From: Limnobaculum allomyrinae
GTDB taxonomy: Bacteria > Pseudomonadota > Gammaproteobacteria > Enterobacterales > Enterobacteriaceae
Length of the DNA: 64,000 bases
NCBI RefSeq assembly: GCF_016649425.1
Contig: NZ_JADRCR010000012.1
Span: forward strand, 18,776 to 82,775
Direction of reading: 5' to 3'
Below are positions 25,757-33,921 of this stretch, in pieces (positions within the stretch are counted from its first letter, which is position 1; each line of letters starts with the position of its first letter). A program made the translations under genes and the position numbers. Under the pieces are notes generated by a model. That model was given only the letters and a program-made list of their open reading frames with translations, made no database searches and was not told the DNA's origin.

Positions 25757-25898
25757 AATAATATACATGATTTCATAATTCATACTTATGAAATCATATT
25801 TCATATTATTCTGAAATCTTTCATTTGATGGCAAAGAGAAAAATGAAAGTAAAACCAATAACATTCACATTTCATAAATCATATTTATGAAGTATGAA
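25757..25898. repeat. Par-locus repeats, third cluster
   Basis: Two groups of the TTCATACTTATGAA-like unit lie at about 25770-25800 (TTCATACTTATGAAATCAT) and 25865-25898 (TTCATAAATCATATTTATG). They fill the gap before the cysteine-rich gene. Confidence 0.55.
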
Positions 25899-25914
25899 AA
25901 GGGAAGGGGATTAT

Positions 25915-26211
25915 ATGAAAAATGTAGCTGTGTGTATTGGATGTGGTTGTACAGATAACAATGCTTGTGTAGATGAATACAGGGATGTATGTTCCTGGCG
26001 AAAAGTTGACAGAGTGAAAGGGGTAGGGGTCTGCTCGTTTTGCCCCAAGGAACTGGTTAATAAATTAGATAATACAACTTCACCAGTAGATGAGCTAACA
26101 GGACTCAGAGAGGCATTGAAAGAAGATATGCTCCAGATTGAGAAAGAAAGGGTAAAAACCGGCACTAAACCAGGTGTTCGATTGCAATTTGATAAAAACA
26201 AACTGCATTGA
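25915..26211 (+). CDS. Cysteine-rich zinc-binding-type small protein
   Basis: 98 residues from the ATG at 25915, with GGAAGGGG 6 bases upstream. The N-terminal 45 residues hold CIGCGCTDNNAC, a C-x-W pair and CSFC, a metal-binding pattern seen in small phage and plasmid proteins of unknown role. The C-terminus is a charged helix. It lies between two clusters of par repeats and may be controlled by the partition proteins. Confidence 0.65.
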   Translation: MKNVAVCIGCGCTDNNACVDEYRDVCSWRKVDRVKGVGVCSFCPKELVNKLDNTTSPVDELTGLREALKEDMLQIEKERVKTGTKPGVRLQFDKNKLH

Positions 26212-26262
26212 TTAATTCATAATTATGAATTATGAATTATGAATTATGGTTTCATAAATATG
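26212..26262. repeat. Par-locus repeats, fourth cluster
   Basis: TCATAATTATGAATTATGAATTATG-type tandem units (about 8 bases, TATGAATT) end the par locus. They are the same family of direct and inverted units as upstream of parA. Confidence 0.55.
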
Positions 26263-26318
26263 AATAATAATAACATAGCCGCCTAATGGCGGCTTGTTTA
26301 TATAGGTGATTAAAGAAA

Positions 26319-26663
26319 TTAAACAGAAGCATTTGCCAGGGTAGTTAAAGCATTAGGAATAGAGAAAGGACGTATCTCCTTATTCGAAAAATGAACCCTG
26401 AAGCAAAGGTGTTGAGCATAATCTCTATTTTTACGAAGTTCATAATCGACACTGAAAGCTATTATCTCCCTACCGTTAAGCCCCCATCCAGGGGAAAGGT
26501 CGCAGTAACGAGTATAGAGTTCATATAGTTCAGAAAACAACTCTCCCTCTGTAGTTGGACCAGAAGATTTAACCTCAGTACGCTTATCCATAAAATACTT
26601 CTTAGCGGCGGTAGTAGTAGAAAAATGACGCCCAGCTATGGTCAATGGCTTTGAGACACCCAT
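26319..26663 (-). CDS. DUF3223/DCL-like protein
   Basis: 114 residues from the ATG at 26661-26663, with AAGGA 6 bases upstream. The start (KPLTIAGRHFSTTTAAKKYF) and the later GREIIAFSVDYE and HLCFRVHFSNKEIRPFS stretches fit the DUF3223 (DCL) pattern. Function unknown in bacteria. Converges with the par operon. Confidence 0.5.
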   Translation of the reverse strand: MGVSKPLTIAGRHFSTTTAAKKYFMDKRTEVKSSGPTTEGELFSELYELYTRYCDLSPGWGLNGREIIAFSVDYELRKNRDYAQHLCFRVHFSNKEIRPFSIPNALTTLANASV

Positions 26664-26708
26664 ATTAATCCTTAAATAATACGTATAAACATTAAGCGAG
26701 ATTATCAC

Positions 26709-27465
26709 AGGAAAGCAGTATCAGGATGAGGTTATTTATGACCAATGTCCAGGTAGATTTTATATTCAGGAATAGCTAACACATTAAATACAAAATAGGT
26801 TCGGTATTTAAAATAAAAATTTAGGTATTTCTCCAATAAACGGGATAAAACCGAGAAAAAAATTGAGCGGATAAGGTACCAATATCGAGCGAGATACATT
26901 ACATATAATATGACGACCAACGGCAATAACCACCCTGTATAGTAATCTTGGTTTTATCCACAGGGCTGTGGATAGATTCAGGTGACTAAAGGTAAAACCG
27001 AAGGGAAGAGAACGGTGACAAAGAGTTAGATGATAATAGCTTAATTCCACTTTTAGCAAGGACCGAAACAGCTTCCCTCTAAAAGCAAAAAGCCCCAGTA
27101 GGGGCTTTTTTTCTGCAACTAACTAGCTTAGCGAGGGCTGTTAGTATGCATGTGGTGAAATTCTTCTTTAGCAAAGTGATTATAGGTTAATCAGCTTTAC
27201 TAATCAAATATACTTTCAATTGAATATAACATTCGTTTATAATCAAATGGCTAGAGAAATAAAACCATGTGAAACCGTTTAGCTGAGTGTATTTTTTCTT
27301 TTGTGAATACATTTTAGCCCTTTGTTGGGTTAGCCCCCAAGAACCTTAACGGCAGCGTGGTGAAATTCTTCTTTAGTAAAGGTGAATAGCTTAACTGGAT
27401 GGGCGGATTAGAGGAAAGGGGACAGCTTAGTAACTCACGCGCCACAGAGATGTAGGAGCGGAGGA
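26709..27465. other. Gene-poor region with DnaA-box palindrome, duplicated motif and terminator
   Basis: 757 bases with no convincing gene. TATCCACA-GGGC-TGTGGATA (26955-26974) is a palindrome made of two facing DnaA boxes. A terminator AAAAGCCCC-AGTA-GGGGCTTTTTT is at 27090-27112. The motif GTGGTGAAATTCTTCTTTAG occurs twice, near 27154 and 27358. The layout could be a vestigial origin or the leader of the small peptide at 27466. Confidence 0.45.
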
Positions 27466-27537
27466 ATGATAGAGTTTATTATTGCTTTATTGACCTTAAT
27501 TGTAGCTGTATTACAATTTATCAACTGGTTCCTTTGA
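27466..27537 (+). CDS. 23-residue hydrophobic peptide, type I toxin-like
   Basis: An ATG at 27466 with two purine-rich RBS candidates (AGGAG and GGAGG) opens 23 codons ending in TGA. The peptide has a short acidic start, a single hydrophobic helix (FIIALLTLIVAVLQF) and a Trp-rich end (INWFL). This is the form of small membrane toxins of type I toxin-antitoxin systems. The terminator at 27595 is downstream, and a repeated motif upstream could specify a regulatory RNA. No family match is claimed. Confidence 0.45.
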   Translation: MIEFIIALLTLIVAVLQFINWFL

Positions 27538-27593
27538 TGGGACTAGAACCAGTAAGCGGAAACGGGAGCTGGTAAAATCGAAAGATTTATAAC

Positions 27594-27616
27594 CGTCCGA
27601 AAGGGCGGTTTTTTGT
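27594..27616 (+). terminator. Rho-independent terminator
   Basis: ACCGTCC-GAAA-GGGCGGTTTTTTG: a GC-rich stem with GAAA tetraloop and T-run, downstream of the small peptide. Confidence 0.8.
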
Positions 27617-27662
27617 TGGTTCGGAGCGTTAAGGGTAAAGCCGAGTGCTTAAAAACTTTGGC

Positions 27663-28982
27663 TCAAGAGAAGAGAGTTTCGGCCATAAAGGAAGATTCCT
27701 CAGCAAATCCCGATGACTTCAGTTTATTTACTATTAAAGCAGGAAAGTTGGCCGTTCCTACACGGCGCAACCAACAATCACGAATTTCAAAATTGATTAA
27801 ATTAAGTGACATTCCCTTGAAATCATTCAGGTACTTTGAATATTGGCTGTCGTAGTCTTCGCTAAAAGCATAATTACTATCTAATAAAGTAAAGAGTCCC
27901 GCCAATCTGGTAGGAGTTATCCATTGAACAAATAAATCTTTAGCATAATCTGTATTCTTCTTAGCTTTTCGTTCACGCAGTAATAAATTCATCATATTTT
28001 CAGCTTTTGGCGGTTGAGACTCAGGCGTGTTAATGTAACTTCGAAGCTTATTTTCAAGAACTCGAATATCCCAAGCTGATTTCCATATATCACTCAAGTG
28101 AACGAGCTCTTCTATTGACAGTCCAGGAATAGCAAAACAAATACCAATCACTTTTCCCATATCACGCGTTTCTTGAATCAATTTTAATGCCTGGCTTAGT
28201 TCTTTACTGCCTATATCATATTCAATTTTTAATCTTTCTTTAATATTCTTAAAATTTTTATCACCCCATACGTCTCGCGCAGGTAATTGGTTTGCGATAA
28301 TAACAAGATCGTTTCTACTTAGATGAGGAGTAAATGTTCCCGTACTGTATTCACTTATCATCATCGCAGTAATGGACTGTAGTCTTTCAAGCTCATTTCG
28401 AATAAGCATGAACTGCTCCTGCAATACCAGAACATTAATAATACTGGTGTTAGTAAGATGCTTTATAGATTCGGTATTGTAGCTGTATCGAAAAGTTTGA
28501 CCGGTGGGATCTATTTCTGTAATACATTTAATATATGGAGTTAGTGAGGTAATAGACTCTGAATATCGCCGGTCAATATCATGAGCATTCTGTACAAAAA
28601 AATCCCATAAGTTTTGAATATCATGCTGATTGAGAATTTTCCCAAACTGAGGGGCTTTTTCTAACGGTTGTTTACGTACCCTAGCCAGATGAGCTAAATC
28701 ATTAATCTGTCCCTTTATAGTAAGTTCAACAGAATGTCTAAGGTTGAAACATATGGGATAAATTAAAGTATCCAGAGTACCACGATTATTTTTTAAATCT
28801 TCAATAAGCAACATGACACTGTCAGCATAGCCGTCAGCGTAGCTATAAATATCTGGGGCACCGTTATCTCCCACACATGCATTAAAAGATGCGCGGGCCT
28901 TATCACCACAAAATAGAGTATTCCAGTGAAAACACTCATGATTTGGCATTACTTCACCAACTGATTGAACGCTATTTGTCAT
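27663..28982 (-). CDS. HEPN-like protein of unknown function
   Basis: 439 residues. The N-terminal part contains YPICFNLRHSVELTIKGQI, an RHxxELxxK pattern typical of HEPN-fold proteins linked to defence and toxin functions; the remaining helices show no domain that I recognise. There is no transmembrane segment. The start is uncertain (an ATG at 28947-28949 is an alternative). It stands alone between a terminator and the res site of the recombinase, so it may be cargo of that element. A phage-defence role is only a guess. Confidence 0.55.
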   Translation of the reverse strand: MTNSVQSVGEVMPNHECFHWNTLFCGDKARASFNACVGDNGAPDIYSYADGYADSVMLLIEDLKNNRGTLDTLIYPICFNLRHSVELTIKGQINDLAHLARVRKQPLEKAPQFGKILNQHDIQNLWDFFVQNAHDIDRRYSESITSLTPYIKCITEIDPTGQTFRYSYNTESIKHLTNTSIINVLVLQEQFMLIRNELERLQSITAMMISEYSTGTFTPHLSRNDLVIIANQLPARDVWGDKNFKNIKERLKIEYDIGSKELSQALKLIQETRDMGKVIGICFAIPGLSIEELVHLSDIWKSAWDIRVLENKLRSYINTPESQPPKAENMMNLLLRERKAKKNTDYAKDLFVQWITPTRLAGLFTLLDSNYAFSEDYDSQYSKYLNDFKGMSLNLINFEIRDCWLRRVGTANFPALIVNKLKSSGFAEESSFMAETLFS

Positions 28983-29121
28983 AGGAAGCCATAATTAATA
29001 GTGGGAAAGATAAATTTATTCTATTGATTAAATTTTTATAAATCCATCGATTAGGTTCTTTAAGGGGGGCCGAATATGAAAAAAGAGGCACCAATATTGA
29101 ATATCAATGGGTTAAATTTAA

Positions 29122-29220
29122 AAGTATCATATATTATGATATTTGATACAATCAAATTAACCTTAATAAAATAGTATCATAAATCGCATATTGTGTATTA
29201 TGATACTCACATGTATCAAA
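29122..29220. promoter_or_regulatory. Probable res site of the serine recombinase
   Basis: The 12-base-type half-sites GTATCATA/TATGATAC occur at least four times in inverted pairs, at about 29124-29149 and 29173-29207, with another TGTATC near 29212, immediately before the recombinase gene. Tn3-type resolvases bind such paired inverted half-sites, which also serve as the operator. Confidence 0.65.
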
Positions 29221-29239
29221 AACGATTTATGAGACTAAA

Positions 29240-29794
29240 ATGGCACTTTTAGGATATGCCAGGGTATCCACAAGTCATCAGAAGCTAACACTGCAGATCG
29301 AAGAACTAAGAAATGCCGGTGTCCGTGAAGATCGTATTTTTACAGATATGATGACCGGGGCTACAGATGAGCGTGAAGGTTTACAACGATTACTCGCCAG
29401 GGCGGAAAAGGATGATGTGATTATCTGCACAAAAATGGACCGTATGGGGCGGAATACTGCTGATATGATCCATATAGTAGATGCTTGCTATAAGAAGGGT
29501 ATTGCCATTCGGTTCCTTGAAAACGGCCTTAGCACTGAAGGAACGATGGGTAAAATGGTTATTCAGATACTTGCTGCAGTTGCTGAGGCGGAACGAGAGA
29601 GAATACTTGAGCGCACAAATGAGGGAAGGGTAGCCGCTATGGCATCCGGTGTAAAATTTGGCAGAAAACAACATCCAAGCACTTCTCTGGCTATCACCTT
29701 GATTCAACAAGGTGAGCCATTACAGACAGTGATAAGCAAAACTAAAATATCAAGAGCTACATATTTTAGATTAAAACGAAACCGGAACAGTTAA
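29240..29794 (+). CDS. Serine recombinase (Tn3-type resolvase)
   Basis: 184 residues, full length. The catalytic serine is in GYARVSTSHQ (Ser 10), followed by the conserved KMDRMGRNTADM, the AAVAEAERERILERTNEG helix and a C-terminal helix-turn-helix (AITLIQQGEPLQTVISKTKI). It is intact, and its probable res site lies just upstream. Fragments of close relatives are at 36253-36630 and 47837-47905. Confidence 0.92.
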   Translation: MALLGYARVSTSHQKLTLQIEELRNAGVREDRIFTDMMTGATDEREGLQRLLARAEKDDVIICTKMDRMGRNTADMIHIVDACYKKGIAIRFLENGLSTEGTMGKMVIQILAAVAEAERERILERTNEGRVAAMASGVKFGRKQHPSTSLAITLIQQGEPLQTVISKTKISRATYFRLKRNRNS

Positions 29795-29818
29795 ATGCAA
29801 ATCACAAGGGAGAGGTAA

Positions 29819-31006
29819 ATTGAAACTTATAAGGAAAAAAGCACCTCGTGGCGAACATGTGATTGTAACGGCCCAGAAAACCAACCCTTAAACACAACCA
29901 GAATCACTGAAGGAAATATTACCCTAGTTAACTTTAGAGGCGAACACGCTAAGTACTGCCCACTACATAGATCTAAGAATGATAATGGATACACCGACAC
30001 AGATACCTTAAGGAAGCACTCTGGAACCAAAAAATTAGATTTCCGTTCCTTTCTGCCTCGCGATAATCAAAATGCTAGAATTACAGCAACCGCTACTATT
30101 GATAATGAAATAAAAGATAAAATTCGTCGTAAACGTCTACCAGCATTAGCTCGATTATTGCTTTCGTTATTAGATTCTGCAGAACTAAATCAAATTAAAT
30201 TCGAATTTCCAACTCCACACAGAACAAAAACTGACGGATTAAATTCTATCAGGGCTGTAACAGAGCAAGAACAGTTTATTCATGGACGTCATCTAAATGA
30301 AATAATATTTTTTGATCCCTGGATTCAAGGTAATCGACTCGAAGCAAGAATGCATGATCTGGAAACTGATCGGAGACCTTGGCCATCAGGAAGAGCTAAA
30401 ACCTTTTATCAAATCTTAATGACAGAGAATGTTACTCAAGAAGAAGTCACATTCATTGGCCGCTATGGTGACGTTATAATTCGACCCGAAAGAAGAGTCA
30501 GAATAAATGGTGAAACGGAAGGTAATCGACCTCCATATTGGGTGATTCTAATGTATCAACGAGATGCGGCAGGTGAGGTTGTTTGCAGGGAAGCATATGC
30601 ACATGCCTTTTATAATTCTATCTATCCTGTACCGGTGGATAGTGAGTTAGAAAGACAAACTATTCAATCAATAACAAAGACGGCACAGTGGCTAAAAGAA
30701 CGGAATTATACCTTCACGATTACCAAACCTCTTTTTGATATAGAAGTTAATGTGAAAGAAGAAATAATCTACGTTCTCCCAGATTTTCTTTTATCTGTAG
30801 ATATACCAGGCCAATTCAACAACAAGAATTTTGTTATTGAAACAATGGGATATGATAACGAGGATTATACGGAACGAAAGGCTTTTCAGCATACTGGTAT
30901 GCAAACATTGGGATTATTGTTAACTGATCCCCCAAGATGGCCAGAAGAGTCTCCCTGGATAGATGCCTTCACTAAATATTTATTTGGACATGTTATTAAC
31001 GCATAA
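29819..31006 (+). CDS. DUF1173 protein, apparently with a non-standard start
   Basis: The frame is open from 29819; a strictly ATG/GTG/TTG start would be at 30158 (282 residues), but clear coding sequence extends 113 residues further. That N-terminus holds TCDCNG and KYCPLH, the three conserved cysteines of DUF1173. RBS GGGAGAGG lies 4 bases before an ATT at 29819, so the gene may start at ATT or have lost its ATG. The C-terminal part (VLPDFLLSVD then FVIETMGYDNEDYTERKAFQ) resembles a PD-(D/E)xK-type nuclease core, which is inference. Such proteins occur on conjugative plasmids. It overlaps the convergent parE by 11 bases. Confidence 0.65.
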   Translation: METYKEKSTSWRTCDCNGPENQPLNTTRITEGNITLVNFRGEHAKYCPLHRSKNDNGYTDTDTLRKHSGTKKLDFRSFLPRDNQNARITATATIDNEIKDKIRRKRLPALARLLLSLLDSAELNQIKFEFPTPHRTKTDGLNSIRAVTEQEQFIHGRHLNEIIFFDPWIQGNRLEARMHDLETDRRPWPSGRAKTFYQILMTENVTQEEVTFIGRYGDVIIRPERRVRINGETEGNRPPYWVILMYQRDAAGEVVCREAYAHAFYNSIYPVPVDSELERQTIQSITKTAQWLKERNYTFTITKPLFDIEVNVKEEIIYVLPDFLLSVDIPGQFNNKNFVIETMGYDNEDYTERKAFQHTGMQTLGLLLTDPPRWPEESPWIDAFTKYLFGHVINA

Positions 31007-31328
31007 GAATAGGTGATTTTATGTCTGACATACAACATTCATATAGTTCTATTGCTGCTGTTACTGAAGTAAAATTAAATCTATATGTACAAAACGTCGT
31101 TGCTGTAGATATAAAGAAAACAACATGCTGCTCAATCGGCAATGCAAAAATATCTTCCCCAAGTTCCGGTCGAAGCGTTCCAACTTGATGAGCGCTCAAT
31201 ATATCAAAAGCTACGGAGATCCGATCGATATATTCATCAGCTTTATCAATCCCGAAATGCAGATAACTATATTCCCATATTATTACCAGGTCTTCTTCTG
31301 CTTTTGGAGTCAACTCAATTCCCTTCAT
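30996..31328 (-). CDS. parE: ParE-family toxin with degenerate C-terminus
   Basis: The first 75 residues (MKGIELTPKAEEDLVIIWEY to IEQHVVFF) are a normal RelE/ParE toxin. After that the usual IRILHQ-type end is replaced by unrelated sequence, and traces of the expected end appear in other frames, so one or two small frameshifts are likely. The toxin is probably inactive. It overlaps the ParD antitoxin gene by 14 bases. Confidence 0.75.
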   Translation of the reverse strand: MKGIELTPKAEEDLVIIWEYSYLHFGIDKADEYIDRISVAFDILSAHQVGTLRPELGEDIFALPIEQHVVFFISTATTFCTYRFNFTSVTAAIELYECCMSDIKSPILMR

Positions 31329-31575
31329 GAGAGCCTCTGTTACGAACTTTTAGCAAAAATGCATCCTTATTCCATCTGACTGGTTCACCACTACTGATAC
31401 CTTCCGCTAATAGATCACGTAAAGCCTGAATCTGTGATGCAGCTTGTTTCTCACGCAATAAGCGGAGTGCATCTCGCATCACTTCGCTCTGAGTCCGATA
31501 ATCGCCTGATTTTACTAGTGAATCAATAAATTCACGTAGTTCATCGCCAATATCAACTGTCATTGTACGTGCCAT
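31315..31575 (-). CDS. parD: ParD-family antitoxin
   Basis: 86 residues. The N-terminal ribbon-helix-helix (MTVDIGDELREFIDSLVKSG then TQSEVMRDALRLL) and C-terminal toxin-binding tail (ISSGEPVRWNKDAF) are those of ParD. It should repress its own promoter through the inverted repeat at 31590-31612. A nearly identical, broken copy lies at 49718-49943. Confidence 0.9.
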   Translation of the reverse strand: MARTMTVDIGDELREFIDSLVKSGDYRTQSEVMRDALRLLREKQAASQIQALRDLLAEGISSGEPVRWNKDAFLLKVRNRGSHEGN

Positions 31576-31589
31576 AATAACCTCAATTT

Positions 31590-31612
31590 AATGTAAGATT
31601 TATTCTTACATT
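31590..31612 (-). promoter_or_regulatory. parD operator-like inverted repeat
   Basis: AATGTAAGA-TTTAT-TCTTACATT is a perfect inverted repeat 15 bases upstream of parD. The second ParD copy keeps a similar but imperfect version (near 49959-49981). Confidence 0.6.
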
Positions 31613-31907
31613 AATATAATCGCATTTACTTTGTTTTTCACCTCTTATATATGGGGTTAGTATAGATATAGAGAATTATTCTACTGTAAGCCTGTTTTTT
31701 GAACAGGATACCTATGACAGCAGGATGCACTCCAGCGCTATACGCCGTTTTCCGTGGATTTTGTCTAATCGGATAACCTAAATGCGATACGATTAAGGCT
31801 ATAAATTAAAATCGATAGCCAGTGGCACTAAATCAACTCATTACTGGTTGACATGGTTAAATAATGAGCTAAACGTACAATATTTTCCGTTTCCCAAACG
31901 AGGCCCC
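31613..31907. other. Gene-free region
   Basis: About 295 bases upstream of parD with no convincing reading frame or RBS. I see only scattered short inverted repeats. Confidence 0.4.
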
Positions 31908-32126
31908 TTATTGATGTGTCACATCATTAACTGTTATGTACTTACCAGTTTGACAATCAATAGATGGATTTATTGTCTGAATAGTCAGAAATTCGGTCAG
32001 ACCATTCCAATTACCTGGTGTTGGAATTGGAGTACGAGACATTAAAGCATTTCGTAAATCAGAAGATAAATAGCTTTCCATCTCTTCTTTAGTAGCTTCA
32101 CTTAAATCGACAATAACTTTTATCAT
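31908..32126 (-). CDS. Small protein of unknown function
   Basis: 72 residues (MIKVIVDLSEATKEEMESYL...). RBS AAGGAA lies 5 bases before the ATG. It is proline-rich in the middle (TPIPTPGNWNG). No family recognised. It is the last of four minus-strand genes (31908-33146), each with its own good RBS. Confidence 0.5.
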   Translation of the reverse strand: MIKVIVDLSEATKEEMESYLSSDLRNALMSRTPIPTPGNWNGLTEFLTIQTINPSIDCQTGKYITVNDVTHQ

Positions 32127-32201
32127 TTAATTTCCTTATAAATCAATATTTTTTATGTGACAAGATTATCAGAACTAATACAATAAATTCAAATATTTAA
32201 A

Positions 32202-32459
32202 TTACTTAATTGAAATTAGAACCCCTTTATTAAAGGTCATTAAATATTGATGACATTCACTATCATCAATATAAACATCTAAAACTCCATCGTAATTAAT
32301 ATCAGTATATGTGCCATCATCATTTTCAACTAATAATCGGTTGTCATCAGAAATACAATAGAATGAGCAACCAAAATCAAGAGATTTTGTATATAAACCT
32401 TCACTTTTTCGACCATCAGGCATGACCCCTGCATAGTCAATATGATTAATTAAACTCAT
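32202..32459 (-). CDS. Small acidic protein of unknown function
   Basis: 85 residues from the ATG at 32457-32459 (AAGGGT 4 bases upstream). It is acidic and aromatic (DDGTYTDINYDGVLDVYIDDSECHQYL). The size and charge resemble orphan immunity proteins, but no family is recognised. Confidence 0.5.
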   Translation of the reverse strand: MSLINHIDYAGVMPDGRKSEGLYTKSLDFGCSFYCISDDNRLLVENDDGTYTDINYDGVLDVYIDDSECHQYLMTFNKGVLISIK

Positions 32460-32509
32460 TTTACCCTTATAGATCAATTAGTTATTTAATGTAAATGTAT
32501 TATATATAC

Positions 32510-32689
32510 CTACCAGCTCAGCGTTGATACATATGGCGAAAGAAGTTTATAAACATAAATAACCACTACAACATTTAATATATTTAAAATAATAAAAAAT
32601 ATCTTAAGGGGTTTAGTATCCTTACAGATAAAATATCCAGTAATAGTAAAAACAAACATCGTTACAAACAATATTATTAATAAAAGCAT
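32510..32689 (-). CDS. 59-residue membrane protein
   Basis: The ATG at 32687-32689 has AAGGAA 6 bases upstream, and the frame runs 59 codons to TAG at 32510-32512. Two transmembrane helices (about 2-22 and 29-50) are joined by a short KDTKPLK loop. Between two other small genes on the same strand. Unknown function. Confidence 0.5.
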   Translation of the reverse strand: MLLLIILFVTMFVFTITGYFICKDTKPLKIFFIILNILNVVVVIYVYKLLSPYVSTLSW

Positions 32690-32711
32690 AGATAATTCCT
32701 TTTATGTATTT

Positions 32712-33146
32712 TTAATAACCAAGCTTTTTAAATTCCAAAGCCAAACGCTCTAAACTTTTATCCAAGTGAATTTTATTATCATCTATTTCTTTTTTCATTA
32801 GTTCCAGATGACGCTTTAGCTCTGGATTATCACCTGATCTTTGTACAGGGAAACCATCTGGAGACGAAAGATTATTACCATCACGGCAATATTGCATCGC
32901 AATGCAAACCAAGGATGCAAGATCAAGAACCCTATGAAGCGGCAGTTCCTCTGATTGGCGTGACCATTTATCTCCTGAGTTTCGCCATACTTTAGCTGAT
33001 AGATCAGTCCATCCAGCGGTATTCCATTGAGCAATACCTATCGAAAGCCCCATAGCATCAGTGTCACCAATATACGGCCCATCAATATCGTCGTAATTAG
33101 GAACTTCAAGAATTGGCTTATGTTTTAAGTTAGTTGGAATTTTCAT
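32712..33146 (-). CDS. DUF6530-like protein
   Basis: 144 residues. The start KIPTNLKHKPILEVPNYDDI and the GLSIGIAQWNTAGWTDLSAK and KWSRQSEELPLHRVLDL stretches fit what I recall of DUF6530. The C-terminus is a charged helix. RBS AAGGA is 7 bases upstream. First gene of the small minus-strand cluster. Function unknown. Confidence 0.55.
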   Translation of the reverse strand: MKIPTNLKHKPILEVPNYDDIDGPYIGDTDAMGLSIGIAQWNTAGWTDLSAKVWRNSGDKWSRQSEELPLHRVLDLASLVCIAMQYCRDGNNLSSPDGFPVQRSGDNPELKRHLELMKKEIDDNKIHLDKSLERLALEFKKLGY

Positions 33147-33721
33147 ATTACAGTCCTTTAGTAAAGTTTATAAATTATATAATTGAAAATTCATAAACAT
33201 TTGTAAATATCCAACATGATTTTAGTTGTGTTTTAATAGAAGCGTCAGCTCAGTTCTGTTTGATCCACAGAAGGTTAGTCAGCGGGCCTTACAAGATCTA
33301 TTAAGATCCACGATCCATCTTCTTCCCTGCATGAAATATACGGACTGTTGTAAATGTATTTTGTTTGTTTGCAAATTAACTCCGGTGAGCGTGCTCTATG
33401 GCGCGTAGCGACGTAGAGGGCGTGATTTCCGGAGCGTTAGAATCTGAAGCTTTGCTTCAGTTCTTACGTTTGCAATTTACAGGAGTCAACTTGCCCGGTG
33501 GCTTGCCGTAGGGTGCGTGCTAAAGGGTTTTATATGCAGTTTAAGGTGTAGTGGAGCTATGAAATAGCGACATCCTTATTGCAGTAAAATCGTGAAATTG
33601 AGTTATGCACGTTATTTACAGGGTATTTTTAATAAGTTTTTAATGATCTTTTTAAGATCTTTTTTAAACCTTTTTAGAAGTGCTCAAAACCCGCATCAAT
33701 AAAGGCTCTCAGATGGGTCAC
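33147..33721. other. AT-rich flank of the F-type origin
   Basis: About 575 bases with no gene. The segment 33600-33690 is very AT-rich, with repeated TTTTTAA and GATCTTTTTAAGATC, resembling the DNA-unwinding region of F oriS. TTATGCACG (about 33603) and TTATTTACA (about 33613) are imperfect DnaA boxes. The part 33380-33520 is GC-richer, with a hairpin (GAAGC-TTTG-CTTC near 33446), and of unknown origin. Confidence 0.5.
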
Positions 33722-33837
33722 TGTGACAAACTGCCCTGAAGCTGTGACAATTTGCCCTCAGGCTGTGACAATTTGCCCTTAAATCCTATTTTTTCCGTGA
33801 CAATTTGCCCTTAAATCTGTGACAAATTGCCCTCACA
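33722..33837 (+). repeat. Five iterons of an F (RepE)-type replicon
   Basis: The 16-base core TGTGACAATTTGCCCT or close variants begins at 33722, 33743, 33764, about 33796 (CGTGACA) and 33818, mostly at 21-22-base period. They match the RepE iterons of F oriS in sequence and orientation. Confidence 0.88.
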
Positions 33838-33860
33838 AAAATGAGTTACGCACAGCTTAA

Positions 33861-33904
33861 TTGACAGGGGTATATTATGTGTGACAAGATTAAAACATGT
33901 CACA
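33861..33904 (+). promoter_or_regulatory. repE promoter and operator
   Basis: TTGACA at 33861 is followed, at the F spacing, by a TGTGACA ... TGTCACA inverted repeat (33880-33904) with AAGATTAAAACA between the arms. In F this dyad is the operator bound by RepE dimers. It appears intact. Confidence 0.85.
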
Positions 33905-33921
33905 ACTGTTGAGTTTAGCTA

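Noticed and set aside
26732..27059. Minus-strand frames of 64 and 83 codons
   Set aside because: They overlap each other, lack RBSs, and cover the DnaA-box palindrome; composition is unlike the neighbouring genes.
33722..33837. Short direct repeats that resemble a CRISPR array
   Set aside because: The repeats have a period of only 21-22 bases, with about 5 bases between units, and match RepE iterons; there are no cas genes.
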